Positions 5,055 to 5,609 of a stretch of DNA of 5,609 nucleotides are shown here, piece after piece; the stretch's first letter is position 1, and each line of letters begins with the position of its first letter. A program made the position numbers and the translations under genes. The notes under the pieces are model-generated. The model searched no databases and was not told where the DNA came from. It saw only the letters and a program-made list of their open reading frames with translations. Source of the DNA: Actinomycetes bacterium (GTDB lineage Bacteria; Actinomycetota; Acidimicrobiia; Acidimicrobiales; Microtrichaceae); the NCBI GenBank assembly GCA_023427825.1, contig JAEZAI010000349.1:1-5609 (forward strand), written 5' to 3'.

Positions 5055-5609
5055 TCAGCCGGGCAGCACGTCGGGCAGGAGCGCCTCGCCGGCCTCGGTG
5101 AGGCAGTCGACGGTCAGGTGCAGGCCGTCGTCCACGAGGCACCGGGTGGCGGTCGACTCGCCGGTGCCGAGCAGCTCGGCGAGGTCGCGCACCACCACCC
5201 ACGGCCGGTCGGCGGCCACCTCCGCGGCCAGGCGGTGGATCCGGCGGTTCGTGTCGGCGACCGAGTCCTCCGCGGTGCGGACGTGCCCGACCCACACCAC
5301 CTTCGTCGTCGGCTCGTCGCCGTCGGCCGGTCGGGCCGCGTCGAACACCTCCGCGAGTCGGCGCGAGTACTCGGCGTCCCACTCGTCCTCCTCCGACATG
5401 GTGACGACCACGTCGCCGTCGGCGTCGGTGAGGTCCTGGGCGTCGTTGGAGCCGACCGAGAACACCAGGACGTCGGGCGGGAAGTCGGCGACGAGCTCGC
5501 GGATGCGCGTCGGCCAGTCGAACTTGTCGGGCCGGGCCAGACCGGTGCCCGACTCGCCGATGACCTTGACGACCACGTCGTCGGCGCCGTCCGCGCCCTC
5601 GACCACCGA
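5055..5609 (-). CDS. SGNH/GDSL-type (DUF459-like) hydrolase, C-terminal part (N-terminus beyond right edge)
   Basis: The frame is open from the right edge to TGA 5057-5055, giving the last 184 residues. Counted from the first visible codon, GESGTGLARPDKFDWPTRI (18-36) resembles the TGLARPD-FDWP block of DUF459 proteins. VLVFSVGSND (47-56) is SGNH block III, with Asn55 as expected oxyanion-hole residue, and DGLHLT (161-166) is block V with the Asp161/His164 catalytic pair. The GDS nucleophile block must lie outside the window. SGNH enzymes hydrolyse or transfer acyl esters, often on cell-envelope sugars or peptidoglycan; the substrate here cannot be read. The missing N-terminus could be a signal or membrane anchor, or an acyltransferase-3 domain, since OafA-type proteins carry such a C-terminal domain. 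The GTG at 5606 is in frame but is not taken as the start, because it would leave the domain without its nucleophile. A 56-bp gap separates it from the thioredoxin-fold gene. Confidence 0.82.
   Translation of the reverse strand, partial: SVVEGADGADDVVVKVIGESGTGLARPDKFDWPTRIRELVADFPPDVLVFSVGSNDAQDLTDADGDVVVTMSEEDEWDAEYSRRLAEVFDAARPADGDEPTTKVVWVGHVRTAEDSVADTNRRIHRLAAEVAADRPWVVVRDLAELLGTGESTATRCLVDDGLHLTVDCLTEAGEALLPDVLPG

Noticed and set aside
4999..5382. N-terminal extension of the thioredoxin-fold frame
   Set aside because: It overlaps the SGNH hydrolase in another frame, is rich in arginine and glycine, and lies before the point where family homology begins.
1..5609. CRISPR array, tRNA, insertion sequence or phage attachment site
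   Set aside because: No regularly spaced repeats, cloverleaf, transposase or flanking duplications were seen; the only repeats are the PKD-coding units and short dyads.

Overview
The window is very GC-rich, with strong G/C bias at third codon positions, genes packed on the minus strand, frequent GTG starts and 4-bp start/stop overlaps. Together with a gene of the mycothiol-dependent nitroreductase family (Rv2466c-like), this points to an actinobacterium. An Acidimicrobiia-type lineage is my guess, but the sequence alone does not fix the taxon.

Left part (1-2664, all minus strand): a translationally coupled cluster of three prepilin-like genes, read right to left. First is a 165-aa PilV/GspI-type minor pilin. 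Next is a 577-aa PilW/GspJ-type pilin that carries three PKD domains and one fibronectin type III domain after its pilin part. Last is a PilX/GspK-type pilin that lacks the +5 glutamate and runs off the left edge. Stop and start codons overlap by 4 bp at both junctions (ATGA and GTGA). The order matches pilV-pilW-pilX / gspI-gspJ-gspK, the minor pilins that build the tip of type IV pili and type II pseudopili. The large extracellular-type extension on the middle pilin is the most unusual thing in the window and suggests a tip-exposed adhesion or binding module.

Middle part (2665-4323): a 13-bp perfect inverted repeat, probably a terminator, separates the pilin cluster from a minus-strand LLM-class (luciferase-like) flavin-dependent oxidoreductase with an excellent Shine-Dalgarno sequence. 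A 125-bp divergent intergenic region with three small dyads follows. Beyond it is a plus-strand gene for a 113-aa acidic, probably helical protein of unknown function with an internal ASLDDLA repeat.

Right part (4324-5609, minus strand): a 211-aa thioredoxin-fold protein of the DsbA/mycothiol-dependent nitroreductase family with only one cysteine (CPFA where the family has CPWC). Upstream of it is the C-terminal 184 residues of an SGNH/GDSL-type (DUF459-like) hydrolase cut by the right edge. No tRNA, rRNA, CRISPR array, insertion sequence or origin was seen. The pilin cluster is a plausible surface system; the other genes look like ordinary chromosomal metabolism and redox genes.
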